Source: Aliidiomarina sp047920995 (GTDB taxonomy: Bacteria; Pseudomonadota; Gammaproteobacteria; Enterobacterales; Alteromonadaceae). Taken from it: DNA of 17,394 nt. Under the pieces are notes generated by a model. It worked only from the letters and a program-made list of their open reading frames with translations. It ran no database searches and was not told the DNA's origin. Where the stretch lies: assembly GCF_047920995.1 (NCBI RefSeq), contig NZ_JBLRWZ010000041.1:1-17394 (forward strand), in the 5' to 3' direction. Both the position numbers and the translations under genes were made by a program. Of this stretch, positions 1 to 6,440 are shown piece after piece. Position 1 is the first letter of the stretch. Every line of letters begins with the position of its first letter.

Positions 1-231
1 TTCATCACAATCGTCGCCGAATATGCAATCGATGTTATCGATCGGATCTTCGCTTGAATCACCTACAACTACCGCTAAAGCAACAACAGATGCAATAGAG
101 GCAACGCCACCAAGCGAACCTAATACGCCGCCTGCATTTTGTGCTGCGTTAGTGTTAGCGGTTCCCTGTGCCATGGCCGGGGCAGCAGAGAGCATTAACG
201 CTGATAATAGTGCTATAGCAGTGTTTTTCAT
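1..231 (-). CDS. Small exported protein, YjbE/GfcA-like (partial, runs off left edge)
   Basis: The frame starts with ATG at 231 and is open for 77 codons to the window edge, so the C-terminus is missing. Residues 1-21 form a clear signal peptide (MKNT, a hydrophobic stretch, then APAMA before QG). The mature part is N/A/G/V-rich (GGVLGSLGG, a short VVALAVVVG stretch) and ends in an acidic tail with two Cys (IDCIFGDDCDE). An AAGGA ribosome site lies at 241-245, 9 nt before the ATG. It follows a YjbF/GfcC/YjbH cluster on the same strand. E. coli yjbE/gfcA encodes a tiny G/A/T-rich secreted protein of similar length in the same operon type, so a YjbE-like role in exopolysaccharide production is inferred from size, signal peptide and neighbours, not from conserved residues. 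Many unrelated small exported proteins look alike. Confidence 0.65.
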   Translation of the reverse strand, partial: MKNTAIALLSALMLSAAPAMAQGTANTNAAQNAGGVLGSLGGVASIASVVALAVVVGDSSEDPIDNIDCIFGDDCDE

Positions 232-287
232 ATAAGAACGTCCTTCTCTTCAAATTTGTTCTGCCTATTAAATAACAGACAGTGTCT

Positions 288-315
288 ATCATTACAGATC
301 TGGTGATAATTGCAA
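288..315 (-). promoter_or_regulatory. Possible promoter of the YjbE-like gene
   Basis: On the minus strand TTGCAA (315-310) is followed 16 nt later by AATGAT (293-288), which is preceded by TG one base upstream (extended -10 style). It lies in the 87-bp gap between the YjbH 3' part and the small exported gene. The boxes match only partly; this is a guess from consensus similarity. Confidence 0.25.
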
Positions 316-318
316 GGC

Positions 319-1524
319 CTATTTGTGTAAATAAGGCGAGCGTTCATCGGTGAGCATCCATAAGCTGCGGTTCAATTCTAGCTTCTGGCCACCATCACGG
401 GTTAGTGGGGTCCAGCCGAAGTTTAACCGGCCTCGCGAAGGGCTTACGGTAAACAAATCGAATGGCATACTAATGAAGAAGCCTTTGTTAAAAGAGCCCT
501 CACCAAATTCGGCGGTAGACATATCGGTGAATGCGGCAAAGGCGCCCAGCACGATACCGCTATCGAATCGGCGTTGATAGCTAAGATGCACGCCTTTATC
601 GCCGGCTAGGAACTGACCAAATTGAGCGGTGAGTAAGCCACCTTTTAGCCATGATACGTGCTGCTCTACATCGTAATACACCGAAGCAAAACCAGTGGTT
701 ACTTCGTAATCGCGCATGCCAAAGGCACCATCGAAATCCCGTTGCCGTACACGGTTGATATCGAGGCCATAGGCGAAGGCGCTATCGAGTGGGCGATATA
801 ATACTTCGCCGCCCACACCGGCAAACATTTGCTCGAGATAACCGCCATAAGCGTTTACATGCCAGGCCGGGTTGAGTGCTTTGTAGTAGCTGGCTTGTAA
901 CCGATTCAACCACACATCGTTTTGTACATATTCGCGCGTGAAGGTGCGCACGCGCGGCACATTGCTTTGGTGGCCATCTACGGTGAAGTTAAATTTATCG
1001 TAGTTGTTCAGTAGGTTTACGCCCAAGCTGCCATGCAACTGCCAATTACGATCGATTTGCCAGGTACTAAACGGCGTAAGCATGAGCTGGTAGAACATAA
1101 AGGTTTCTGGTGAACCATAGCCTTGCCGCAGGCTGGGTTTAATACCCCAGCTTGGTTTGCCCATGGGATCACCATGGTGCTGTAGCCAGCGTTCGGCGCG
1201 GAAGGTTGCAGTTTCCGCTGTTTCGGCTGTGGCCTGGGGCGCGCCAAGGGTGTATACCGCCATGCTTGGTTCGGTTGGCCGTGGGGTTGGCTCGATACGG
1301 CGAATATGCTGCCATGCTTCGCTTGGTGGTACATCGGGATCAGCATTGGCAATGCGCAAGCGATAGGCGTTGGTATCAATTTCATAGGCCACTACTGGCT
1401 GCCGAGATGTTTGCTCCACGATTTCGATTTCGGTGATGCTGGTAGGAATTTCTGCCAGCAGTGCGCGGGTTGCGCGATCGAGCTTATCTTCCGGCTTTCT
1501 TAACCGCCATGGGTGGGTATACAT
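319..1524 (-). CDS. yjbH: YjbH/GfcD outer-membrane protein, C-terminal part (out of frame with the upstream part)
   Basis: This 401-residue frame has no signal peptide and its first ATG lies inside a region that reads on upstream in the same frame (LNAGEKAPEGYRLT precedes MYTHPW), so it is not an independent gene start. It is rich in alternating hydrophobic/aromatic beta-strand patterns (YGGYLEQMFAGVGGEVLYRP; SVYYDVEQHVSWLKGGLLTAQFGQFLAG) and ends with FGWTPLTRDGGQKL, a typical end of YjbH proteins. YjbH (GfcD) is a predicted outer-membrane beta-barrel for exopolysaccharide or group 4 capsule export. The preceding ORF carries the YjbH N-terminal half and stops at 1563, 41 nt before this ATG. 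Joining the two needs a shift equal to re-reading one base, i.e. a 1-nt deletion, a sequencing error or recoding. Together they make a normal full-length YjbH of roughly 700 residues. The family call is solid; its expression as a separate protein is doubtful. Confidence 0.8.
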   Translation of the reverse strand: MYTHPWRLRKPEDKLDRATRALLAEIPTSITEIEIVEQTSRQPVVAYEIDTNAYRLRIANADPDVPPSEAWQHIRRIEPTPRPTEPSMAVYTLGAPQATAETAETATFRAERWLQHHGDPMGKPSWGIKPSLRQGYGSPETFMFYQLMLTPFSTWQIDRNWQLHGSLGVNLLNNYDKFNFTVDGHQSNVPRVRTFTREYVQNDVWLNRLQASYYKALNPAWHVNAYGGYLEQMFAGVGGEVLYRPLDSAFAYGLDINRVRQRDFDGAFGMRDYEVTTGFASVYYDVEQHVSWLKGGLLTAQFGQFLAGDKGVHLSYQRRFDSGIVLGAFAAFTDMSTAEFGEGSFNKGFFISMPFDLFTVSPSRGRLNFGWTPLTRDGGQKLELNRSLWMLTDERSPYLHK

Positions 1525-1562
1525 GGTAAGGCGGTAGCCTTCTGGTGCTTTTTCGCCCGCGT

Positions 1563-3623
1563 TTAGCCCTGCGCTGGGCTGATGTAGAACTCTTCATAGG
1601 AGTAGGCACGTTGGTTGCGCACGCGGTTGCCTACTCGATTCCAATTAACATCATTGATATCGGTTGCCCGTGGCTGCTGGCCTTGATCGGCAAGTACTGC
1701 TGCGGGGCGATTCGGCATTAGCTCGATTTGGCTCATGCGGTTGAAATTCGGGCGAATATTGAAGCCAAAAGTAAGCACATCACCGCGTTCGAAATTCAGC
1801 GATAAATCAATGGTGTTATTTAACTTCCACGTGGCGCCCACATTTACATTGGTTTTCGGGTTAATGGTGATACCCGCCTGATCTTGCGAGTAATCATTGC
1901 CCTCGTATTCAATTTTTAGGCGCAGGCGATCGATAGGGGTTTGGTATTCCACCCCAGCGAATAATGCGGCATCGCCACGAAACCATTGGTTTACTTCAAA
2001 CTTGCCACCGCGGCCGCTGAAGCCTGCTGGGCGATCGCAGGCGGTGCTGGCGATGTGGCAGAACGGATTTTTTAGGTTATTGGCGCTGCCCATACGGCCA
2101 AAACCTAAGCCGAGGGTGAAATCGAGTGGCCCGAAGGCTTTGCTGGCGGCAATGTACTCGCTGCTGAGCAGGCCGGTGCCAGCCATATCTACCAAGCCTA
2201 GCGATACTTCTGGCAGGTAGGCGCTTTCTTTGAGCAGGCGGAATTTTACATCGAAGCCCTTATCGGTGTAGATGCTGTTGCCGGAAAAGCTAGGATCGCT
2301 ACTGAATAAGCGGTTTGGTACGCGCAAGTAAAAGGCGCTGGCTTGCAGCCAATCGTACATTTGGATAGAGGCTGTGTAGCGATAATATTCGTTCATATCG
2401 TTGTAGCTGATATTGAACGCGCCGGCCGGTGCGTGGCGGGCGCTAGGCATTTGGATAAGGCCGAAGTGGCCGTAGTTGTTGTAGGTTAGCCTTCTTGCGT
2501 GCTCGGTGTGATAGGGCGCGAGGCTACTGGCGTTTTGGCTCTCCCAGCTGTTGCTGGTGTGCAACTGGTGCGGGCGCAGGAGGTGGCGCCATGCTGGGGC
2601 TGGTTGAGTTTGTGTTGGTTCTGAGGCTGCTTGCTGTGCTTCTGGCTGCTGTGTTTGCTGCGGGCTTACGTGCTGGCTTGGGTGCTGGCTTAAGTGCTGG
2701 CTTGAGTGAGGCACTATATGACGCAGCAGTGCTTGTAAATTGGCCTCCAGTGCTTCGGCTTCTTCGTGTTCTATGGCGTTGGCAAGTTTGCCAAATGGCA
2801 GTAGGCCCCATGCCGATGCTTGGCGTGGACCAATGAAAAGGATATCGCCCGGTTGGAGCTGTTGTCCACCGGCGTTGTGTGTACCCCAGGGTAGTTTGGC
2901 GCTGGCTTTCTTGCTGGCTTGATTGCTGGCTTGGTTGCGCTGCAAGTAAATGTGCTCGGGGTTGTGTTCTTCGTGTAGTGGTTGGCTGAGCATGAAGCCG
3001 CGCGCCGTTTGGCCCGCTACAAATGGCTGGGCGCCGGCGTTATCGGTAAGGCCGAATACGTGAATGTGCTCGGGGCGCGCGGGCAGAATAATGGTGTAGT
3101 TGCCGGCGGGCAGTAATGGATTGTGATCAATGCTTTGCCGCGCTTTGTAGAGGTTAAGGGCGCCGTAGGGTTGAGCGCCGAGTTGCCAGCTGTTTACATG
3201 CTGGCTGAGGGTGGCGGCGAATTCTGGGTAGCTGGTACCGATGCGCTCAAGCTGTTGTTGAACTTCGGTGCGCTGGGCTTCGATTTCGGCATCGCGGCTG
3301 TGCATGATAAGGCGCGATGCGGGCCAGTAGATATCGTGGTTGCTGTGCTGTTTGAGCTCGTTAAGAGCGTATTCGAGCAGCGCGGACAGGCGTGCGGGCT
3401 CGCCAATTTCGATGGTGATTTGTTGTGGTGCTTGGGTTTGCGCTGTTGTTGTGGCTTGGGCTTGGGCGCTTGTTTGAGCGGCTGTTGTGCTTGCTTGAGC
3501 GCCTGCGGTTGTTGTGGCTTGGGCGTTCGGCGCGTTGGCCATAAGCGCTAGGGCGATGGCTGCGCTTAATGGGGCCGGTGACATGGTGTGCATGGTGTTG
3601 TTTTTTCGATTTATTTTATTCAT
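1563..3623 (-). CDS. Fused GfcC (YjbG) - YjbH N-terminal half, exopolysaccharide export
   Basis: The 686-residue ORF begins with a signal peptide (about residues 11-36, hydrophobic AAIALALMANAPNAQA), then a low-complexity T/A/Q-rich stretch (37-65). A GfcC-like periplasmic domain follows at about 66-305 (YWPASRL, LLPAGNYTIILPARPEHIHVFGL, LQPGDILFIG). Next come a Q/P/H/S-rich linker with SQHx repeats (306-378) and the start of the YjbH outer-membrane domain from about 379 (YGHFGLIQMPSARHAPAGAF, RLFSSDPSFSGNSIYTDKGF, GTGLLSSEYIAASK). In E. coli GfcC/YjbG and GfcD/YjbH are separate exported proteins; here there is no second signal peptide, so the GfcC domain would be tethered to the barrel. The ATG overlaps the end of the YjbF gene by 8 nt, implying translational coupling. 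The ORF ends mid-YjbH at TAA 1563; the remainder is in the next frame at 319-1524. Confidence 0.8.
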   Translation of the reverse strand: MNKINRKNNTMHTMSPAPLSAAIALALMANAPNAQATTTAGAQASTTAAQTSAQAQATTTAQTQAPQQITIEIGEPARLSALLEYALNELKQHSNHDIYWPASRLIMHSRDAEIEAQRTEVQQQLERIGTSYPEFAATLSQHVNSWQLGAQPYGALNLYKARQSIDHNPLLPAGNYTIILPARPEHIHVFGLTDNAGAQPFVAGQTARGFMLSQPLHEEHNPEHIYLQRNQASNQASKKASAKLPWGTHNAGGQQLQPGDILFIGPRQASAWGLLPFGKLANAIEHEEAEALEANLQALLRHIVPHSSQHLSQHPSQHVSPQQTQQPEAQQAASEPTQTQPAPAWRHLLRPHQLHTSNSWESQNASSLAPYHTEHARRLTYNNYGHFGLIQMPSARHAPAGAFNISYNDMNEYYRYTASIQMYDWLQASAFYLRVPNRLFSSDPSFSGNSIYTDKGFDVKFRLLKESAYLPEVSLGLVDMAGTGLLSSEYIAASKAFGPLDFTLGLGFGRMGSANNLKNPFCHIASTACDRPAGFSGRGGKFEVNQWFRGDAALFAGVEYQTPIDRLRLKIEYEGNDYSQDQAGITINPKTNVNVGATWKLNNTIDLSLNFERGDVLTFGFNIRPNFNRMSQIELMPNRPAAVLADQGQQPRATDINDVNWNRVGNRVRNQRAYSYEEFYISPAQG
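2671..2936 (-). repeat. Two clusters of a short AAGCCAGCA-type repeat inside the GfcC-YjbH gene
   Basis: On the coding (minus) strand a 12-nt unit with core AGCCAGCA is repeated about three times at 2671-2708, encoding SQHL-SQHP-SQHV. The same core is repeated about three times at 2900-2936, encoding NQAS-NQAS-KKAS. The two clusters are read in different frames of the same DNA motif, so the similarity is at DNA level rather than protein level. This suggests slippage-driven growth of linkers around the end of the GfcC domain. Confidence 0.6.
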
Positions 3624-4344
3624 CGCGGCCTACCCATTTAACCTGTTCGAGGGTGATTAATGCATCGTTTGGCTTGATTTGTTGTGCGCTGCGCAGTACG
3701 TGGCCATCGGGCTCTATCCAGTATTCGTTGCGAAATGATTCGCCGGACGGTTGGAACACGCCATCTTCGATAACGTAATAGGCTTGGTAGTTGCCGGCGG
3801 GCAGCGAGATGGTGGTTGGGCCGCTTTCGATGCGAAAGGTAGACGTAACTTTGGCGCTGCGCGCGCGGTTGCGATCGATGTAATCGATTTCGCGTTCGTA
3901 GGTGAGGGCGCAGTGCTCGGGGTTGGTGATAATGCAATGTAGTGGATCGGCGTTGCGGTTGCTGGTGGCAATAAGATCGTGTTCGCCGAGTTCAGCGGCC
4001 GCGAGCATTTCCGTTTGCCCCACAGTTTGCACGATTCTGCCGGCTTCAGTAACGATCGTGATGCGATCGGCGCTGATCCAGCTGCGTTGCTCGTATTCAC
4101 CTTGCTGATCGATATAACCTAATACGATAAAGGCTTGCGGTTGCTTACCGCGCCGAATATACAGGCCTGAATACGGAAATTCCGCGATTTCTTCCGGGCT
4201 GAGCGTAGTGTGCTCGGCGCTAAGCGTGCTGAATGCGTAATTGAACACCTCATATACATCTCGGTACGCAGCCGTACACGCCGTTAGCGCAGGCAGCACC
4301 GCGATTGCAGCGATACCCGCCACTATTCCTTTGATTCGTTTCAA
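3616..4344 (-). CDS. yjbF: YjbF/GfcB-family outer-membrane lipoprotein
   Basis: The start is TTG at 4344: an AGGAG ribosome site lies 7 nt upstream, and this start gives a proper lipoprotein signal peptide (MKRIKG, hydrophobic GIVAGIAAIAVLPA, lipobox LTAC with C23). The mature part follows the YjbF/GfcB pattern: YRDVYEVFNYAF, then YSGLYIRRGKQPQAFIVLGYID, SWISADRITIVTEAGRIVQTVG, a mid segment with paired Cys (HCIITNPEHCALTYERE) and a C-terminal QIKPNDALITLEQVKW. At 242 residues it is about the usual length. YjbF/GfcB is a lipoprotein of exopolysaccharide/group 4 capsule secretion operons; its biochemical role is not well defined. It is the first gene of the minus-strand operon, and its stop overlaps the next start by 8 nt. 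Confidence 0.85.
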   Translation of the reverse strand: MKRIKGIVAGIAAIAVLPALTACTAAYRDVYEVFNYAFSTLSAEHTTLSPEEIAEFPYSGLYIRRGKQPQAFIVLGYIDQQGEYEQRSWISADRITIVTEAGRIVQTVGQTEMLAAAELGEHDLIATSNRNADPLHCIITNPEHCALTYEREIDYIDRNRARSAKVTSTFRIESGPTTISLPAGNYQAYYVIEDGVFQPSGESFRNEYWIEPDGHVLRSAQQIKPNDALITLEQVKWVGRDE

Positions 4345-4374
4345 GCTTCTTCTCCTGTGTTCAGCTATTGCGGC

Positions 4375-4403
4375 AGTATAGCGATGCGGCGTTGCTGCCG
4401 CAA
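4375..4403 (-). promoter_or_regulatory. Candidate sigma-70 promoter of the yjbF operon, overlapped by an inverted repeat
   Basis: On the minus strand TTGCGG (4403-4398), a 17-nt spacer and TATACT (4380-4375) resemble -35 and -10 boxes; the -10 matches 5 of 6 consensus bases. The implied start lies about 25 nt before the TTG start codon. A perfect 7-bp inverted repeat (GCGTTGC / GCAACGC, loop TGCC, 4389-4406) overlaps the -35 box and could be an operator or an RNA hairpin. A REP copy begins only about 8 nt upstream. Confidence 0.45.
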
Positions 4404-4410
4404 CGCAGAA

Positions 4411-4460
4411 TGGGGTCAGTGAGCAAGATCTCCGTCCCCGAATAGATTGGGGTCAGTGAG
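4411..4460 (+). repeat. REP units, left flank of the RAYT gene (two direct copies)
   Basis: GGGGTCAGTGAGC occurs at 4412-4424 and GGGGTCAGTGAG again at 4449-4460, 37 nt apart. The 45-nt segment 4412-4456 is repeated at 5340-5384 with three mismatches, directly downstream of the transposase gene and in the same orientation. Confidence 0.9.
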
Positions 4461-4567
4461 CTCCATCTCTGGCACCTCAGCAAAACTCACTATTTCCGTG
4501 GGCTATAGCGCACTTCTCGTGTGGCTTGCAGCAAAAACGTGCGACTCGTCTATGCTACCAATTAAAT

Positions 4568-4597
4568 TGGGGTCGGTGCTTCGGCTCACTGACCCCA
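4568..4597 (+). repeat. REP hairpin upstream of the RAYT gene
   Basis: TGGGGTCGGTG pairs with CACTGACCCCA (11 bp including one G-T wobble) around the loop CTTCGGCT. It belongs to the same family as the other REP copies. It lies 41 nt before the RAYT start codon and could also shape the transposase mRNA leader. Confidence 0.85.
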
Positions 4598-4637
4598 TTT
4601 TACTTATTTTTACAATTGGATTTGCCAAGGAGGGTTT

Positions 4638-5336
4638 ATGCCAAGAAGAAATCGAGGATATGTACCAGGAATCGGTGCGCACGTGGTGCAGCGTGGGAAC
4701 AATCGTCAGAACTGTTATCGATGTCAGCAGGATTTTGCGACTTATGCGAAGTACATGATTGAGTATGCGATTGAGCTTGATATCAAAGTGCATGCTTGGG
4801 TGTTGATGACGAATCATATTCATCTGTATTGCACGGGAAGTGAGAAATATAGCCTCTCGAAGTTTATGCAGCGGTTGAGTAGCCGTTATGCGCGGTATTT
4901 TAATCGGCGCTATCAACGAACTGGAACGCTGTGGGAGGGGCGGTTTTATTCGGCGATGGTGGAAGATGAATTGCATTCTTTGAATGTGCATCGCTATATC
5001 GAATTGAACCCGGTGAATGCTTACATGGTGAAGAAGCCAGCCGATTACCACTGGTCCAGTTATGGTACGAATGCACTGGGGGTGGAATCGAGTGTGTGCT
5101 CCCCGCATAGAGATTATCTGGCGTTGGGTGCGACGGAAGAGGAGCGTCGGCGGGCGTATCGTAATCTGTTTTTGGATAACTGCTCACAAGAGTTTCTTGA
5201 TGAGATTCGGGCGGCCACGGCCTCTAATGGGGCGTTGGGCAGCGCAGAGTTTAAGCAGAAGTTGTTTGAGAAAACAGGTATTCGTTATGCCCCGCAGCGC
5301 GGTGGGCCGAAGGAGGGGGTGGTGCGCATGGAATAG
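4638..5336 (+). CDS. REP-associated tyrosine transposase (RAYT, Y1_Tnp / IS200-like HUH family)
   Basis: The protein has 232 residues. N-terminal HVVQRGNNRQ (15-24) is the usual RAYT/Y1 start motif. AWVLMTNHIHLY (53-64) holds the H-hydrophobic-H metal site (H60, H62). SSRYARYFNRRY (81-92) followed by GTLWEGRF carries the candidate nucleophile Tyr (Y84 or Y87), and YIELNPVNAYMV is the conserved helix. The C-terminal extension (LGATEEERRRAYRNLF ... GSAEFKQKLFEKTGIRYAP) is typical of a longer RAYT subgroup. A strong ribosome site AAGGAGG (4627-4633) sits 4 nt before the ATG. RAYTs are single-copy enzymes that nick and join REP hairpins and are thought to spread REPs. Here the gene is bracketed by near-identical REP repeats, the downstream one beginning 4 nt after the stop. 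All motifs look intact, so it may be active. Confidence 0.93.
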   Translation: MPRRNRGYVPGIGAHVVQRGNNRQNCYRCQQDFATYAKYMIEYAIELDIKVHAWVLMTNHIHLYCTGSEKYSLSKFMQRLSSRYARYFNRRYQRTGTLWEGRFYSAMVEDELHSLNVHRYIELNPVNAYMVKKPADYHWSSYGTNALGVESSVCSPHRDYLALGATEEERRRAYRNLFLDNCSQEFLDEIRAATASNGALGSAEFKQKLFEKTGIRYAPQRGGPKEGVVRME

Positions 5337-5339
5337 ATA

Positions 5340-5410
5340 GGGGTCAGTGAGCAAGATCACCGTCCCCGGATAGAATGGGGTCAGAGACGCGCGTCACTGA
5401 CCCCATTCTA
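5340..5410 (+). repeat. REP units, right flank of the RAYT gene, with long palindrome
   Basis: 5340-5384 repeats 4412-4456 (42 of 45 identical). It runs into a near-perfect palindrome at 5373-5410: arms AGAATGGGGTCAG / CTGACCCCATTCT, one A-A mismatch on each side of the self-complementary core GACGCGCGTC. It lies between the RAYT stop and holD and could end RAYT transcription, although no strong T-run follows. Confidence 0.9.
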
Positions 5411-5414
5411 TACT

Positions 5415-5443
5415 TTGCACCCAAGGGAAAAGAGGTTTACCAT
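5415..5443 (+). promoter_or_regulatory. Possible holD promoter
   Basis: TTGCAC (5415-5420) and TACCAT (5438-5443) are separated by 17 nt, directly downstream of the REP palindrome and upstream of the holD start at 5475. Matches to consensus are partial; other AT-rich boxes nearby (around 5445-5460) are alternatives. Confidence 0.25.
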
Positions 5444-5474
5444 TCAATATATAGATGTTTAAAGGGGCGCAGTA

Positions 5475-5888
5475 ATGTGGACTAAGCAACAACGCGATTG
5501 TATGGAAGCTCTCGGGATGCCGATATACGAATTCGTTGGTACGAATATTGTAAGTGAAAGCTTAAGCGCGGCCCCAACGGAGGCAGAGGTGGGGGTCACT
5601 GACACCGCTCTCACTGACCCCAATCTAGCGGTGCCAGACACCGTGCTCACTGACCCCATTCTCTACAGGCTCGGGCCGTGGTACTTGCAGTTCCCGGAGC
5701 TGCTGCCTGCGGCGGGCTACGCATGGTTGCAGGATTTGGCGCTGTTTATTGGTGGGAATCCGGTGCAGGTTTCGCATGCTCCAGAATCGATTACTGCAAT
5801 TGATTGTGCTTCATATAGCGAAAATCAGCTTACGCCAGAGCAAAAGCGTGAGCTTTGGAATCAACTTAAACCGGCGCTCAGCTCATGA
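5475..5888 (+). CDS. holD: DNA polymerase III psi subunit (HolD) with in-frame REP-encoded insert
   Basis: The 137-residue protein begins MWTKQQRDCMEALGMPIYEF, the usual start of psi proteins, which bind chi and the clamp loader at the replication fork. LGPWYLQFPELLP and LTPEQKRELWNQLKP also fit. Its stop overlaps the rimI start (ATGA at 5885-5888), the conserved holD-rimI arrangement known from E. coli. An AAGGGG ribosome site precedes the ATG. Residues about 36-63 (EVGVTDTALTDPNLAVPDTVLTDPIL) are encoded by a REP element at 5578-5666 read straight through. Removing them would leave a protein of about 110 residues. The peptide is duplicated with a 36-nt (12-codon) period. The insert falls between the N-terminal chi-binding region and the folded core, where a loop may be tolerated. 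Psi is poorly conserved, so identity rests partly on synteny. Confidence 0.75.
   Translation: MWTKQQRDCMEALGMPIYEFVGTNIVSESLSAAPTEAEVGVTDTALTDPNLAVPDTVLTDPILYRLGPWYLQFPELLPAAGYAWLQDLALFIGGNPVQVSHAPESITAIDCASYSENQLTPEQKRELWNQLKPALSS
5578..5666 (+). repeat. REP element inserted in frame in holD
   Basis: It contains the family hallmarks CGGAGGCAGAG (also at 9215-9225 and 13934-13944), GGGGTCACTGACACCG and twice CTCACTGACCCCA. Units beginning GACACCG at 5601 and 5637 form a 36-bp tandem repeat, so frame is kept. No stop arises in the holD frame. Confidence 0.88.
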
Positions 5889-6394
5889 ATACCGAAACCA
5901 TGAATACCAGCAACTCTCCGAAGTTAATGCTTGCTAACCTTGTGCAGCTTACGCCTGATGTGATGCAAATTGAGAAGCTTGCCCATGCCGCGCCTTGGAG
6001 CGCGCAGATGTTCAACCTTTCCTTTGCGCCGAATTATCGTGTGGTGGGGCTTTATCAGCTTACCAGCGATGGTGAACATACCAACTCGCGGCTGATTGGC
6101 TTTACTGTGGTGCACCAAGTGCTGGATGAACTTACGCTGATGAATATTGCCGTGCATCCGAATTTTCGTGGCCATGGCTATGGAAAAATCCTGCTTGATG
6201 ACGTGATTTCACACGCCAGCGATAATAACGGTGAGCAGCAATGGCGTATTTATCTTGAAGTGCGGGAAAGTAACGCAGAGGCCATCGGCCTTTATAAAGC
6301 CACGGGCTTCAGTGAAGCAGGCCGCCGCAAAGGCTATTATCCGCCGAAAAGCGCGGGTGAAGCGCGTGAAAACGCGGTAATTATGGTAAAGTAG
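5885..6394 (+). CDS. rimI: Ribosomal protein S18-alanine N-acetyltransferase RimI
   Basis: This 169-residue GNAT-fold protein is slightly longer than E. coli RimI (148) because of an N-terminal stretch; a shorter start at the second Met (residue 6) is possible. TPDVMQIEKLAHAAPWSAQMF is the typical RimI N-terminal region. LTLMNIAVHPNFRGHGYGKILLDDVI contains the acetyl-CoA-binding RGHGYG motif. WRIYLEVRESNAEAIGLYKATGFSEAGRRKGYYP is the RimI-specific C-terminal signature. The enzyme acetylates the N-terminal Ala of ribosomal protein S18. It is translationally coupled to holD through a 4-nt overlap. Confidence 0.93.
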   Translation: MNTETMNTSNSPKLMLANLVQLTPDVMQIEKLAHAAPWSAQMFNLSFAPNYRVVGLYQLTSDGEHTNSRLIGFTVVHQVLDELTLMNIAVHPNFRGHGYGKILLDDVISHASDNNGEQQWRIYLEVRESNAEAIGLYKATGFSEAGRRKGYYPPKSAGEARENAVIMVK

Positions 6395-6440
6395 CTCACT
6401 AATTTTCTCCACAACCGAAATTATTGTACGGAAGCAATCC

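Noticed and set aside
1549..1555. A-run as slippery site for programmed frameshifting in yjbH
   Set aside because: It lies after the stop codon of the upstream frame, so a ribosome would not reach it in that frame.
3123..3551. 142-codon plus-strand open frame rich in Cys/Leu/Gly
   Set aside because: Antisense of the Q/A/T-rich start of the GfcC domain; composition is that of a mirror image, not of a real protein.
4503..5108. 201-codon open frame antisense to the transposase
   Set aside because: It mirrors the RAYT gene, shows no family motif, lacks a ribosome site, and its end runs through REP sequence.
4411..5410. A classical insertion sequence with terminal inverted repeats and target duplication
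   Set aside because: The flanking repeats are direct, not inverted, and no target-site duplication is visible; single-copy RAYT-type organisation fits better.
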